DNA of 64,000 nucleotides. It comes from Symbiodinium natans. Its lineage: Eukaryota; Sar; Dinophyceae; Suessiales; Symbiodiniaceae. The stretch lies in contig CAJNDS010002275.1 of assembly GCA_905221605.1 (NCBI GenBank), positions 449,490-513,489 on the forward strand. Reading direction: 5' to 3'. The first letter of the stretch is position 1. The number at the start of each line of letters is the position of its first letter. Position numbers and translations under genes: made by a program. The notes beneath the pieces are model-generated. The model did no database searches, was not told where the DNA came from, and worked only from the letters and a program-made list of their open reading frames with translations. Shown piece after piece: positions 9,225-20,284 of this stretch.

Positions 9225-9445
9225 TGCAGCCTCTGCAAACTCAGAAATGCTGCTATTTACAGTATTTCCAGCCTCTGAAATCGCAGAAATGCTGCTATTT
9301 TCAGTATTTGCAGCCTCTGGAAACTCAGAAATGCTGCAGTGTACAGTATTTCCAGCTTCTGAAAGCGCAGAACTGCTGCTGTATACAATATCTGCAGCCT
9401 CTCTGGGAACTCAGAAATGCTGCTATTTTAAGTAGTTCCTGCAGA
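9225..9445. repeat. tandem repeat of about 60 bp, four copies
   Basis: Units begin GCAGCCTCTG and contain CAGAAATGCTGCTATTT followed by CAGTATTTCCAG. Four copies, each differing at several positions, run directly behind the AT-rich array. Confidence 0.8.
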
Positions 9446-9496
9446 AATGCTGTGTTTTTTCGGTATTTAGAGCTTGCGAACGGCCAGAACTGCTGC

Positions 9497-9780
9497 AGTT
9501 CTGAGCGTTTACGGCCCCCGCTTCGCTTGCAAGAAGCCTTTGAAGCCTTCAGTAAATTGCTTTTTGATCCCAAATAAGTTCTTTTTGATCCGCCTAGAAA
9601 TAAATTATTGCTTGATCCCAAATAAATTTTTTTTGATCCCATTTCTGAGCGTTTCCGGCCTCCGCTTCGCTTGCAAGAAGCCTTCGAAGCCTTCAGTAAA
9701 TTTTTTTTTGATCCCAAATAAGTTTTTTGTTGATCCGCCTTGAAATAAATTTTTTTGATCCCAAATATTTTTTTTGATCC
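9497..9780. repeat. duplicated block of about 145 bp with TTTTTTGATCCCAAATAA units
   Basis: Two copies (about 9498-9600 and 9646-9745) share CGCTTCGCTTGCAAGAAGCC, then AAGCCTTCAGTAAAT, then T-rich TTTTGATCCCAAATAA units. The short T-rich unit continues to about 9780. Confidence 0.75.
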
Positions 9781-10255
9781 CCTACCCTGCATGTTCCATC
9801 CAAGATCTTGCCAGTGCTTGGAAGCACACAGTGGGTTGACTTGGCTCAAGGGACAGATCACGCGCACGCAGCTCAACACTCTACATGGCGCTCCTCGATG
9901 TTTGCAAAATCGCCTAGCTTAGCAGGCTTAGCACTCCTGAATTGCATCAATGCGCGCAAAGCAAAGGCCAGAGTTTTACCGCCTAAGTCAGCCCAACCAA
10001 GAAAGACACTGAAGCAATCTTCATGAATTATCCTGGAATCCGGCTTCCACCTGGCGCCGTGAGAGAGTGCCTGTCTTGGTTCTGGTCATTTCTCAGAATT
10101 TGTCGAGCTTAGAATGTGACTGGGTGTTCGTTGGGGCCGTATAGTGTGGCTTGAAACCGCACACCCCGAGCAAGCCCCACCAAACCCAAGCAAACCCAAA
10201 GCACTAAGCTTTGGCTTCTCCTTCATGCTTTGTTGTTTTGCTGCTGCTGCCGTTG
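9781..10255. other. no gene recognised
   Basis: Unassigned sequence. A 10-base TTGGCTCAAG at 9841-9850 recalls the spliced-leader end, but the bases before it do not match. Confidence 0.5.
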
Positions 10256-10257
10256 CA

Positions 10258-10289
<32 letters not shown>

Positions 10290-10318
10290 GGTCGTCGTCG
10301 TCGTCGTCGTCGTTTAAG
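10256..10318. repeat. CTG then GTC trinucleotide microsatellite
   Basis: Ten or so TGC/CTG units followed by seven or so GTC units. Leu/Cys/Arg-rich frames across it are artefacts of the repeat. Confidence 0.9.
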
Positions 10319-10473
10319 TCGTTGTTCTTCTTGTTCTCTTTGTTGTTATCTCTGTTGTTCTCTTTGTTGTTCTCTGGTTGTTGCGAGACTCAGGCGAGGC
10401 AAGCTTGGGACCGGCAAAGACCCAGAGGCCATCCTGGAGGTTCTACTCGTAAAGTGGGCTTTGAGGTGTAACA

Positions 10474-10567
10474 TACCAGGGCGGGCTATTAGGCCCTATA
10501 ATCCCCATAATCAACCCTTCAAAGGGCCTTTTTAAGAGGTTATGGGGTATAATGGCCCGTCCTGGTA
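10474..10567. mobile_element. 94-bp foldback (MITE-like) element
   Basis: The left end TACCAGGGCGGGCTATTA pairs with the right end TAATGGCCCGTCCTGGTA, and both arms continue into CCCCATAA/TTATGGGG, so almost the whole element can fold on itself. No coding capacity. Terminal inverted repeats of this size with a short centre are typical of non-autonomous DNA elements; no target duplication could be confirmed. Confidence 0.6.
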
Positions 10568-10835
10568 AATGAGGGTTGTATAGTACACTCTGCACCTGCT
10601 TTGCGCCAACCACAATCAAAAAGAGCAGCTGCTTCCTTTGCCAATGCCGCGAGGGATTCAAGCGACCTCTCCGTCACTGGCTTGGTTCGTGTGGGGATGC
10701 AGCTGTCTGTGACTCTTGTATAAAACAAGGGCTCACAGCGAGAAAGTGCAACTGTGGACCTGTCTATACGACCTATGCGCCCAGACTTGGCGCCGCACTC
10801 TCCTTCTGAGCCCTCTTTTGCTAGTACTTCCGCTC

Positions 10836-10896
10836 CCACTCCCTCTCTCTCTCTCTCTCCCCCTCTCTCCCTATCTCTCTCTCTCTCTCTCGCTCA

Positions 10897-10953
<57 letters not shown>

Positions 10954-10960
10954 TCCCTCT
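10836..10960. repeat. CT/AG dinucleotide microsatellite
   Basis: About 125 bp of nearly pure CT with occasional CCC, A or G interruptions. It makes Ser/Leu and Arg/Glu artefact frames on the two strands. Confidence 0.95.
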
Positions 10961-11281
10961 TGCCAGGGTGATGACTCTCGTTCTTCCTCTCCGCCCCTCC
11001 CCCTCTCTCCATTGACCCTCGTCCCAAATTGCTCCCTCGCTCAGTCATGTCGAGAGCTCATTCCCTCGCATTCTTTAGGCTTCGAAGCTGCCTCATTCAA
11101 AGAGCCTGGCACCTGGTTCCATTGCGTGGTCAGACTTCCCCAAGCACACGGATAGTATCCACACAAGCCTCTTCGCAGAGGCAGCAGCAGTACATCTATG
11201 CAGATGCTGTTTGCTGCGCGCAGCAATGGTGCCGCGCTGAGCTTGAAGAAAACCATCAGAAGGAGCAATTGCTTTCTGGCA
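10961..11281. other. no gene recognised
   Basis: About 320 bp of ordinary composition between the CT microsatellite and the first telomere-like tract. No motif recognised. Confidence 0.5.
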
Positions 11282-11415
11282 CCTAAACCCTAAACCCTGA
11301 CCCTAAGCCCTAAACCCTAAACCCTAAACCCTAAACCCTAAACCCTAAACCCTAAACCCTAAACCCTAAACCCTAAACCCTAGACCCTAAACCCTAAACC
11401 CTAAACCCTAAACCC
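11282..11415 (+). repeat. interstitial telomere-like tract (CCCTAAA)n
   Basis: About 18 CCCTAAA units with few variants (one CCCTGAC, one CCCTAAG, one CCCTAGA). This is the plant-type telomere unit, also used by dinoflagellates, here written as the C-rich strand. Confidence 0.95.
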
Positions 11416-11526
11416 ATTTTGCTTCCAGCATGTGTGCTCATGTCCCCTCGTTGCCGAAGGCTGGGTGTTTGTGATGGAGTCTCAGGGGTGCAGAAGATGG
11501 GCGGGGAGCTCAAATTGGAGCCAAGG

Positions 11527-11550
11527 GTTTAGGGTTTAGGGTTCAGGTTC
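11527..11550 (-). repeat. short inverted telomere-like tract (TTTAGGG)n
   Basis: Three units of the G-rich strand, 112 bp after the C-rich tract and facing it. Confidence 0.8.
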
Positions 11551-12000
11551 AAAGTGCCTCACGGGTTTGGCGGCAGCCCCATTAAAGATCAGAACTTCAG
11601 TATTCCGCTTCGGTGGTAGCTAACATAGGTCGTCTTGCAGTCGTTGTCCTCACAGTGTGTGCACTGCACGTGCAAAGTTCGCTCAGAAAGAACCACGTTC
11701 TGAAATCTGTGGCTTGTGAGGCATTGCCCCGGATTTGCTTCCAAGAGAGCTTCTTGCACAATGCCAGAAGGCAGGCTGCTGAATCAATGAGTCTGTGGCT
11801 GGAGAAGTCCGAAACCCTCAACAAAAAACCAAAATTCGCCCCAAAAACAAACCAAAATTCGCCCCAACTCCAGAACTTGGGGAGAATGAGCCCCCAGTCA
11901 AAGGTCATGAGCGCATCGCAAGATGTGTACGCGAAGGGCGAATGCGGCTCCTGGGTCCTTTCTGTGCTGAAGGCACTTTGGGTCCTTTTCGGGTTTCGGG
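11551..12000. other. no gene recognised
   Basis: An open + frame from 11613 begins with a hydrophobic stretch (LAVVVLTVCALHVQSS), which could be a signal or membrane segment, but the rest has no family features. Not called as a gene. Confidence 0.4.
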
Positions 12001-12035
12001 TGTAGGGTTTCGGGTTTAGGGTTTAGGGTCTAGGA
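12001..12035 (-). repeat. telomere-like tract (TTTAGGG)n, degenerate
   Basis: Four to five units including GGGTTTCGGG and GGGTCTAGG variants, just before the PP2C remnant. Confidence 0.8.
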
Positions 12036-12495
12036 TTTTAAAGCATGTCAGACGCAGCAGCGAGTGGGAGCTTCTGCATATCACGCGATGGTGACGGTTT
12101 TGTTTTGCTACACTTTCCTACACGAATTGGAGATGCAGCAGCCGCTTCGCACATCCTGTCGCAGGAAGCCTTCGCAGGAACATCTTCTCTGGGTGCCACC
12201 ACAGTGCTCCTTGCTGGTATCGAGGACGCTGTTTCGTTGGCATGCCAGGATACAAGAACTGAAGAGACTGCTGGGAGGAATGCCAGCGCTTGGCAGTGAT
12301 CACGCTTGGTGACTGCGCGTTGCTTGTGCTGAGGCTCTATTCTGCTACTCACTCAACCCCCCTCTTCTGTGACTGACCTTTCGAGCTGAGCTTGATTGGG
12401 GGAGGCCGACAAACGGCGACGACCTTCGCAGCGCTTTCCGCTCCCAACGCGTCATGATGCAGGAGAAGACGCCCGCACAGGCGCCTTGGTAGAAG

Positions 12496-12603
12496 TTGGA
12501 GGTTACGATAATAAGGGACCAGATAGACCCCACCCCGGGCAATAGTAGGATCCACTTATAACGAGGACCCCCGTAAGGTACCCCTGATATCGTAAACCCC
12601 CAA
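12496..12603. mobile_element. 108-bp foldback element inside the PP2C remnant
   Basis: Left arm TTGGAGGTTACGATAATAAG pairs with right arm ending ATATCGTAAACCCCCAA. The interior (CAATAGTAGGATCCACTTATA) is related, in inverse orientation, to the element at 24347-24448, so the two belong to one family. Confidence 0.65.
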
Positions 12604-12604
12604 A

Positions 12605-12706
12605 CTACTAATTGCTTCAGAACCCCAAAAAGAAACATTCTTCCTTATTAAGGGTAATATAGGGATTGTCATTTTTATTCTTTCGGGGTTCTTAAGCAAA
12701 TAGTAG
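12605..12706. mobile_element. 102-bp foldback element, directly behind the previous one
   Basis: Left arm CTACTAATTGCTTCAGAACC pairs with a right arm that reads GGTTCTTAAGCAAATAGTAG, an inverted repeat of about 30 bp with few mismatches. One base separates it from the element before. It ends 12 bp before PP2C block 3. Confidence 0.65.
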
Positions 12707-13147
12707 CAATCCCACAGGTGCTCCGTCTTCCTCATCAAATTACCGGCGAGCAGAAGGAGTTGCTGGAGGATTTCCGCTTGGACATGGCCCGCGCCCTCTC
12801 TTGCTCTACACACCGCTGTCAGACGCCATGCAGAGCCACTGAAAGAGCAAATGTACTTCCCCTTAATCTTATACTAGACTATTATACATCTATATCATTA
12901 GAATACTATAACCATGTACAATGTATGAGCACAACGTTAGCATTGCATATTACAATACAATCATAAGTCATATACTCCTATGAGTCAAACAACAATCTAC
13001 AAAAAATAAGAGTATAATAATGATCTCATGGCATCTTGGAAAGCACAACGAAGCTGGAGTCCAACGCAGGTGCAGATCAAGCACGGTGACGTGGTCGTGC
13101 TTGGGTCTGACGGGTTATTCGACAATCTCAGTGATGAGGACAGCTGA

Positions 13148-14447
13148 GCAGGAATGTCACGCAGGGCTGTAAGCTGTGGGTGTAGAGCAGCCCTTCTCCT
13201 GTTTCAGCATCATGTTCGGCCTTGTTTGCAGTCATGTTCGGTGCCTCGAAACTTCGGATTGTGGGTCCGACGTTTGAGGGCTTTTCAGCCGCAAGGCCAT
13301 CACTCACATCGTGCAGAACCACTGCAGGGGCCCCAGCCCTGCGAGTATCTTCAAGTGTATCCGGCAGAGAAAGCTCCATGATATGACGAACCGAGGTGCA
13401 ACTGATATATCTATATATGGTCCGGCAATTTGAATTAGGCGCCTGGGACGGCAGTATGACAGAAGTGCCGTTCACTTGTTTGAGATGGTTCATGATGTTT
13501 CATGATGGTTCATGATGGTTCATGCATCTTGCCGCAGGGCTGTTTGCGTGCAGCGATTTTGTTCTTCGCACGGAGAGAAACATGGGCTTGGACCAGCAAG
13601 CCTGGTTGAAGTGTAGTTGCTTCGTACTTCATAAAAAAACGCTCAATCATTCATCGTGTCGCGAGTTGGTTGACGAGGACACCACGAGTTGTGCGTCATG
13701 GCAAGATCGCGAAGCTTGGGAAGGGGCGTGGCCGGCACTTTGGGCGCCGTCTTGACCAGGTTGTCGAGGTGTCGCGCTGGGTGAGTCGGTCCGAGTGGGT
13801 CTGAGTCCGCGTTGAACACCTCGTGGCTCGTCGGCTGGCGGCCGTAGCCGCGACAGCAGCTTTTCGCCTTCGCTGGCACAGTTGCGTCGCCGCGCGTTGA
13901 GCACCGCGGCGGACTTCCTAGAATCAGCGAGGGTTGGCATGCATGGATACGCGTGGCACGCGGCCTCCACGAGTTTCGGCGGACGTATGGGCACGAAGGA
14001 TGACGTCGACGACTTCCGGCTTCCGCGAGTCTCGACGGGAGGATCACGCTGCAGACCGCCCCAGGTGCGCCGCGAGTTTCTCAACGTGGATTAGTGGACT
14101 TCGCAACTTTCACAATCAGGGTGAATGAGTATCATTCTATTTGGCGAATTGCGAGTATCGCAAAAGGCCCAAAATTCTCCATTGCTCATGGCAAACTTTG
14201 CAAGGTCCCTGGTGGGGACCAAGAATTTCCTCCATTCTCAAGGGGAACCCCACATGAGCCCCAACATGACTTCTGTTGGAAAGGCCTCACCCAGGACACC
14301 TGGATAGCATTTGATGCCCGAAGGTGGATCTGGATGGCAAGATGCAGTTGCAGAACGATTTATAGCGAGGAGATGTACAGTGTTTGGGGTCTGTTGGGGT
14401 GGGCTTGCTTGCAGAATCCGGAAAACAGAAAAAAGAATCCGGATCTT
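13148..14447. other. no gene recognised
   Basis: Contains a short tandem GATGGTTCAT run (13485-13525) and a GC-rich part (13740-14060) whose minus strand is open for 145 codons without recognisable family features. An ordinary + frame from 14094 is also open for over 200 codons but has no domain. Confidence 0.45.
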
Positions 14448-14499
14448 GGGCATGGCCGAACCCATAGCCGAAATGTAAAACGTAGGTTCGGCCATGCCC
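14448..14499. repeat. perfect 15-bp inverted repeat with 22-nt loop
   Basis: GGGCATGGCCGAACC and its exact reverse complement. Similarity extends outwards (AGAATCC.../...AATTCTGG), so it may be the tip of a decayed foldback element. Confidence 0.7.
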
Positions 14500-14769
14500 G
14501 AGGCAAATTCTGGGTATGGTTTGGGGTTGTGTCCCCCAGTTTGGTCTTACTGCCGATAAAATGTCGCAATCGTCAATGGGGTTCACCCTTCAGTGTTCGA
14601 CATTGCCTCCTTTGTTCGGTGTGTCAAAAGCTTTTTTTTCTGCTTGGCGGATCTTCGCAAATCTTCGCAAGCTGGCAAATGCACGCAGAAACCACAGAAC
14701 TAGAGAAGCGCAATGAGAAGCACCGAGCAGCCTATACACGAGTTTAGGATAGTTGAGTTTCGTAGCAGG

Positions 14770-17100
14770 AGTGCGAATGTTTTCGCCGCAGAGCGCAGAA
14801 AACCCATGAAACGGTGCTGTGCTTGAGGAAATGGCAATCGGCGGAACGCGCGGAGATGAAACCCGCAATGTTTTCGCCGGCGGAGCGCGCGGAGAGGAAA
14901 GCCGGAAAACTGGGCTACGCTCCACGAAATGGCAATGTTTTCGCCGGCGGAGCGCGCGGAGAGGAAACCCGGAAAACTGGGCTGCAAGAAATGGCAATGT
15001 TTTCGCCGGCGGAGAGCGCGGAGAGGAAACCCGCACGAAATGGCAATAATTTCGGCGGCGGAGCGCGCGGAGAGGAAGCCCGCAAAGCTGGGCTACGCTC
15101 CACGAAATGGCCATGTTTTCGCTGGCGGAGCGCGCGGAGAGGAAACTCGCAAAACTGGGCAACGGTCCAGGAAATGGCAATGTTTTCGCCGGCGGAGCGC
15201 GCGGAGAGGAAACCCGGAAACTGGGCTACGCTCCACGAAATGAATACCCGGAAACTGGACTACGCTCCACGAAATGGCAATGTTTTCGCGGAGAGGAAAC
15301 CCGGAAACTGGGCTACGCTCCCCGAACTGGCAATGTTTTCGGCGGCGGAGCGCGCGGACAGGAAACCCATAAATTGGGCTACGCTCCACGAAATGGCAAT
15401 GTTTTCGGCGGCGGAGCGCGCGGACAGGAAACCCGGAAACTGGGCTACGCTCCACAATGTTTTCGGCGATGGAGCGCGCGGAGAGGAAGCCCGGAAACTG
15501 GGCTACGCTCCACGCAATGGCAATAATTTCGGCGGCGGAGCGCGCGGACAGGAAACCCGGAAACTGGGCAACGCTCCACGAAATGGCAATGTTTTTGGCG
15601 GCGCAGCGCGCGGAGAGGAAACCCGGCCGGAAACTGGGCTACGCTCCACGAAATGGCAATGTTTTCGCCGGCGGAGCGCGCGGAGAGGAAACCCGGAAAC
15701 TGGGTTACGCTCCACGAAATGGCAATTTTTTGGCGGCGGAGCGCGCGGACAGGAAATCCGGAAACTGGGCTACGCTCATGTCGCCGGCGGAGCACGCGCG
15801 GAAACTGGGCCACGCTCCACGAAATGGCAATGTTTTGGCGGCGGAGCGCGCGGACAGGAAACCCGGAAACTGGGCTACGCTCCACGAACTCGCAATTGTT
15901 TCGCCCGGAAACTGGGCCACGCTCCACGACATGGCAATGTTTTCGGCGGCGGTGAGCGCGGAGAAGAGAAACCCGGAAACTGGGCTACGCTCCACGAAAT
16001 GGCAATGTTTTCGCCGGCGGAGCGCGCGGAGAGGAAACCCGGAGACTGGGCTACGCTCCACGAAATGGCAATGTTTGTGGCGGCGGAGCGCGCGGAGAGG
16101 AAACCCGGAAACTGGGCTACGCTCCACGAAATGGCAATGTTTTTGGCGGCGGAACGCGCGGTCAGGAAACGCGGAAACTGGGCTACGCTCAATGAAATGG
16201 CAATGTTTTCGCCGGCGGAGCGCGCGGAGAGGAAACCCGGAAACTGGGTTACGCTCCACGAAATGGCAATGTTTTCGCCGGCGCCGCGCGCGGAGAGGAA
16301 ACCCGGAAATTGGGCTACGCTCCACGAAATGGCAATGTTTTTGGCGGCGGAGCGCGCGGACAGGAAACCCGCAAACTGGGCTACGCTCCACGAAATGGCA
16401 ATGTTTTCGGCGGCGGAGCGCGCGGAGAGGAAACCCGGAAACTGGGCTACGCTCCACGAAAGGGCAAATTTTTCGCCGGCGGCGCGCGCGGAGAGGAAAC
16501 CCGGAAACTGGGCTACGCTGCACGAAATGGCAATGTTTTCGCCGGCGGAGCACGCGGAAAGAAAACCCGGAAACTGGGCCACGCTCGACGAAATGGCAAT
16601 GGTTTCACCAGCAGAGCGCGCAGAGAACAAACCCGGAAACTGGGCTACGCTCCACGAAATGGCAATGTTTTGGCCGGCGGAGCGCGCGGAGAGGAAACCC
16701 GGAAACTGGAAATGGCAATGTTTTCGCCAGCGGAGCACGCGGAGAGGAAACCTGGAGACTGGGCTACGCTCCACGAATTAGCAATGTCTTCGGGAGGAGC
16801 GCGCGGACAGGAAACCCAGAAACTGGGCTACGCTGCACGAAATGGCAATTGTTTCGCCGGCGCAGCGCGCGGAGAGGAAACCCGGAAACTGGGCTACGCT
16901 CCACGAAATGGCAATGTTTTCGGCGGCGGAGCGCGCGGCAGCGCGCGGACAGGAAACGCGGAAACTGAGCTACGCTCCACGAAATGGCAATGTTTTCGGC
17001 GGCGGAGCGCGCGGAGAGGAAACCCGGAAACTGGGCTACGCTCCACGACATGGCAATGTTTTCGGCAGCGGAGCGCGCGGAGAGGAAACCCGGAAACTGG
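14770..17100. repeat. minisatellite A, 66-bp unit, about 34 copies
   Basis: The unit contains GAAATGGCAATGTTTTCG, a GC-rich CGGCGGAGCGCGCGGAGAGG part and AAACCCGGAAACTGGGCTAC. First copies (14770-14870) are degenerate; the middle is regular, with some units shortened. As 66 is a multiple of three and the unit has few stops, frames of 300-655 codons appear on both strands. A 22-residue periodic protein in several frames at once is what a repeat gives by chance, so no gene is called. Confidence 0.95.
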
Positions 17101-20100
17101 CCGGCACGAGGCTATTGCCGGGAGGAAATGATGGGCGTTTTTTTTCCCACACGGGTCAGGAACTCGGGAGTTCATTTCTTCCGACACGAGGCTATTGCGG
17201 GGAGGAAACTATGGGCGTTTTTTTCCCACACGGTTCAGGAACTCGGGACTTCATTTTTTTCGGCACGAGGCTTTTGCGGGGAGGAAGCTATGGGCGTTTT
17301 TTTTCCACACGGTTCAGGAACTCGGAAGTACGTTTTTCCGGCACGAGGCTATTGCGGGAAGGAAACTATGGGCGTTTTTTTCCCACGCGGTTCAGGAACT
17401 CGGAAGTTTATTTTTTCCGGCACGAGGCTATTGCGGAGAGGAAACTATGGACACGGTTCAGGAACTCGGAAGTGTTTTTTTTGTCCCGGCACGAGGCTAT
17501 TGCGGGGAGGAAACTAGGCGCATTTTTTTTCCACACGGTTCAGGAACTCGGAAGTTTGTTTTTTCCGGCACGAGGCTATTGCGGGGAGGAAACTATGGGC
17601 GTTTTTTTCCCACATGGTTCAGGAACTCGGAAGTTTGTTTTTTCCGGCACGAGGCTATTGCGGGGAGGAAACTATGGGCGTTTTTTTTTACACGGCTCAG
17701 GAAATCGGAAGTGGATTTTTTCCGGCACGAGGCTATTGCGGGGAGGATACTATGGGCGTTTTTTTCCCACACGGTTCAGGAACTCGGGAGTTCATTTTTT
17801 CCGGCAGGAGGCTATTGTGGGGAGGAAACTATGGGCGTTTTTTCCCCACACGGTTCAGGAACTCGGAAGTTTGTTTTTTCCGGCACGAGGCCATTGCGGG
17901 GAGGAAACTATGGGCGTTTTTTTTCCACACGGCTCAGGAACTCGGAAGTTTATTTTTTCCGGCACGAGGCTATCGCGGGGAGGAAACTATGGGCGTTTTT
18001 TTTCCACACGGTTCAGGAACTCATAGGAACTCGGACGAACTCGAAAGTGGATTTTTTCCGGCACGAGGCTATTGCGGGGAGGAAACTATGGGCGTTTTTT
18101 TCCCACACCCCTCAGGAACTCGGAAGTCTATTTTTTCCGGCACGAGGCTATTGCGGAGGAAATTATGGGCGTTTTTTTTCCAAACGGTTCAGGAACTCGG
18201 GAGTTCATTTTTTCCGGCACGAGGCTTTTGCGGGGAGGAAACTATGGGCGTTTTTTTCCCACACGGTTCAGGAACTCGTAAGTTTGTTTTTTCCGGCACG
18301 CGGCCATTGCGGGGAGGAAACTATGGGCCTTTTTTTTTCCACACGGCTCAGGAACTCGGAAGTTTATTTTTTCCGGCACGGCTACTGCGAAAAAAAAACT
18401 ATGGGCGTTTTTTTTCCCACACGGTTCAGGAACTCGGAAGTTCATTTTTTCCGGCACGAGGCCATTGCGAGGAGGAAACCATGGGCGTTTTTTTCCACAC
18501 GGGTCAGGAACATGCAGGAACTCGGAAGTTTATTTTTTTCCGGCACGAGGCCATTGCGGGGAGGAAACTATGGGCGTTTTTTTCCCACACGGCTCAGGAA
18601 CTCGGAAGTTTGTTTTTTCCGGCACGAGGCTATTGCGGGGAGGAAACTATGGGCGTTTTTTTGCGACACGGTTCAGGAACTCGGGAGTTTGTTTTTTCCG
18701 GCATGAGGCTATTGCGGGGAGGAAACTACGCGCGTTTTTTTCCCAGACGGTTCAGGAACTCGGAAGTTCGCTTTTTCCGGTACGAGGCTATTGCGGGGAG
18801 GAAACTATGGACACGGTTCAGGAACTCGGAAGTTTATTTTTTCCAGCACGAGGCTATTGCGGGTAGGAAACTATGGGGGCGTTTTTTTCCCACACGGTTC
18901 AGGAACTCGGAAGTTTGTTGTTTCCGGCACGAGGCTATTGCGGGGAGGAAACTATGTTTTTTTGCCACACGGTTCAGGAACTCGGAAGTTTGTTTTTCCG
19001 GCACGAGGCTACTGCGGGGAGGAGAATTCGGAAGTGGATTTTTTCCGGCACGAGGCTATTGCGGGGAGGAAACTATGGGCGTTTTTTTCCCACATGATCC
19101 ACATGGTTCAGGAACTCTTTTTTTTTCCTGAACTCGGAAGTTCGTTTTTTCCGGCACGAGGCTATTGCGGGGAGGAAACTATGGGCGAGTTTTTTTCCAC
19201 ACGGCTCAGGAACTCGGAAGTTTATTTTTTCCGGCAAGAGGCTATTGCGGGGAGGAAACTATGGGCGTTTTTTTTCCACACGGCTCAGGAACTCGGAAGT
19301 TTGTTTTTTCCGGCACGAGGCTATTGCGGGGAGGAAACTATGGGCGTTTTTTTCACCCACGGTTCAGGAACTCGGAAGTTTATTTTTTCCGGCACGAGGC
19401 TATTGCCGGGTGGAAACTATGGGCGTTTTTTTCCCACACGGTTCAGGAACTCGGAAGTTTGTTTTTTCCGGTACGAGGCCATTGCGGGGAGGAAACTATG
19501 GGCGTTTTTCTCCACATGGTTCAGGAACTCGGAAGTGGATTTTTTCCGGCACGAGGCTATTGCGGGGAGGAAACTATGGCATTTTTTTGCCACACGGTTC
19601 AGGAACTCGAAAGTTTGATTTTTACCGGCACGAGGCTATTGCGGGGAGGAAACTATGGGCGTTTTTTTCCCACACGGCTCAGGAACTCGGAAGATTATTT
19701 TTTCCGGCACGAGGCTATTGCGGGGAGGAAACTATGGGCGTTTTTTTTCCCACACGGCTCAGGAACTCGGAAGTTTGCTTTTTCCGGCACGAGGCTATTG
19801 CGGGAAGGAAACTATGGGCGTTTTTTTCCCACACGGTTCAGGAACTCGGGAGTTATTTTTTCCGGCATGAGGCTATTGCGGGGAGGAAACTATGGGCGTT
19901 TTTTTTCCCACGGAAGATTGTTTTTTCCGGCACGAGGCCATTGCGGGGAGGAAACTATGGGCGTTTTTTTTCCACACGGTTCAGGAACTCGGAAGTTCAT
20001 TGTTTCCGGCACGAGGCTATTGCGGGGAGGAAACGTTCAGGAACTCGGAAGTTAGTTTTTTCCGGCACGAGGCTATTGCGGGGAGGAAACTATGGGCGTT

Positions 20101-20275
20101 TTTTTTCCCACACGGTTCAGGAACTCGGAAGTTTGTTTTTTTTTTCCGGCACGAGGCTATTGCGGGGAGGAAACTATGGGCGTTTTTTTGCCACACGGTT
20201 CAGGAATTGGAAGTTTGTTTTTTCCGGCACGAGGCTTTTGCGGGGAGGAAACTATGGGCGTTTTGGGCGTTCAAT
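17101..20275. repeat. minisatellite B, about 79-bp unit, about 40 copies
   Basis: The unit contains CGGCACGAGGCTATTGCGG, GGAGGAAACTATGGGCG, a run of 6-9 T, CACACGGTTCAGGAACTCGG and a second T run. Unit length varies from 78 to 81 mainly through T-run length, so open frames move between the three frames. It joins minisatellite A without spacer at about 17101. Confidence 0.95.
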
Positions 20276-20284
20276 AAAGTTGTA

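Larger units (their letters stand above)
12045..13147 (+). pseudogene. PTC7-like PP2C protein phosphatase, broken or intron-split
   Basis: Four blocks in the right order resemble the PPM/PP2C family (metal-dependent Ser/Thr phosphatase), closest in style to PTC7. Block 1: 12045-12299, with FAGTSSLGATTVLLAG. Block 2: about 12258-12361, in another frame, with LAVITLGDCALLVLRLYS, where the GD is the metal-binding Asp region. Block 3: 12718-12770, LPHQITGEQKELLED. Block 4: 13028-13147, HGDVVVLGSDGLFDNL, the conserved DG motif, then a stop. The N-terminal DGVGG motif was not found. Blocks 1 and 2 are in different frames without an obvious intron, so this is probably a pseudogene. Two foldback elements sit between blocks 2 and 3. 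Confidence 0.6.

Noticed and set aside
8718-9238. Tyr/Ile/Cys-rich membrane-like frames on the minus strand
   Set aside because: Artefacts of the AT-rich ACAATAATATACA array.
9841-9850. Second spliced-leader relic (TTGGCTCAAG)
   Set aside because: Only ten bases match and the upstream bases (GGTTGAC) do not fit the leader; expected by chance at about this level.
14814-16968. Reading frames of 655 and 503 codons with 22-residue repeats
   Set aside because: They lie wholly inside the 66-bp minisatellite and compete with equally long frames on both strands; no non-repetitive part and no domain.
14770-20275. CRISPR-like array of regular repeats
   Set aside because: Units are contiguous and contain no unique spacers; this is eukaryotic satellite DNA.
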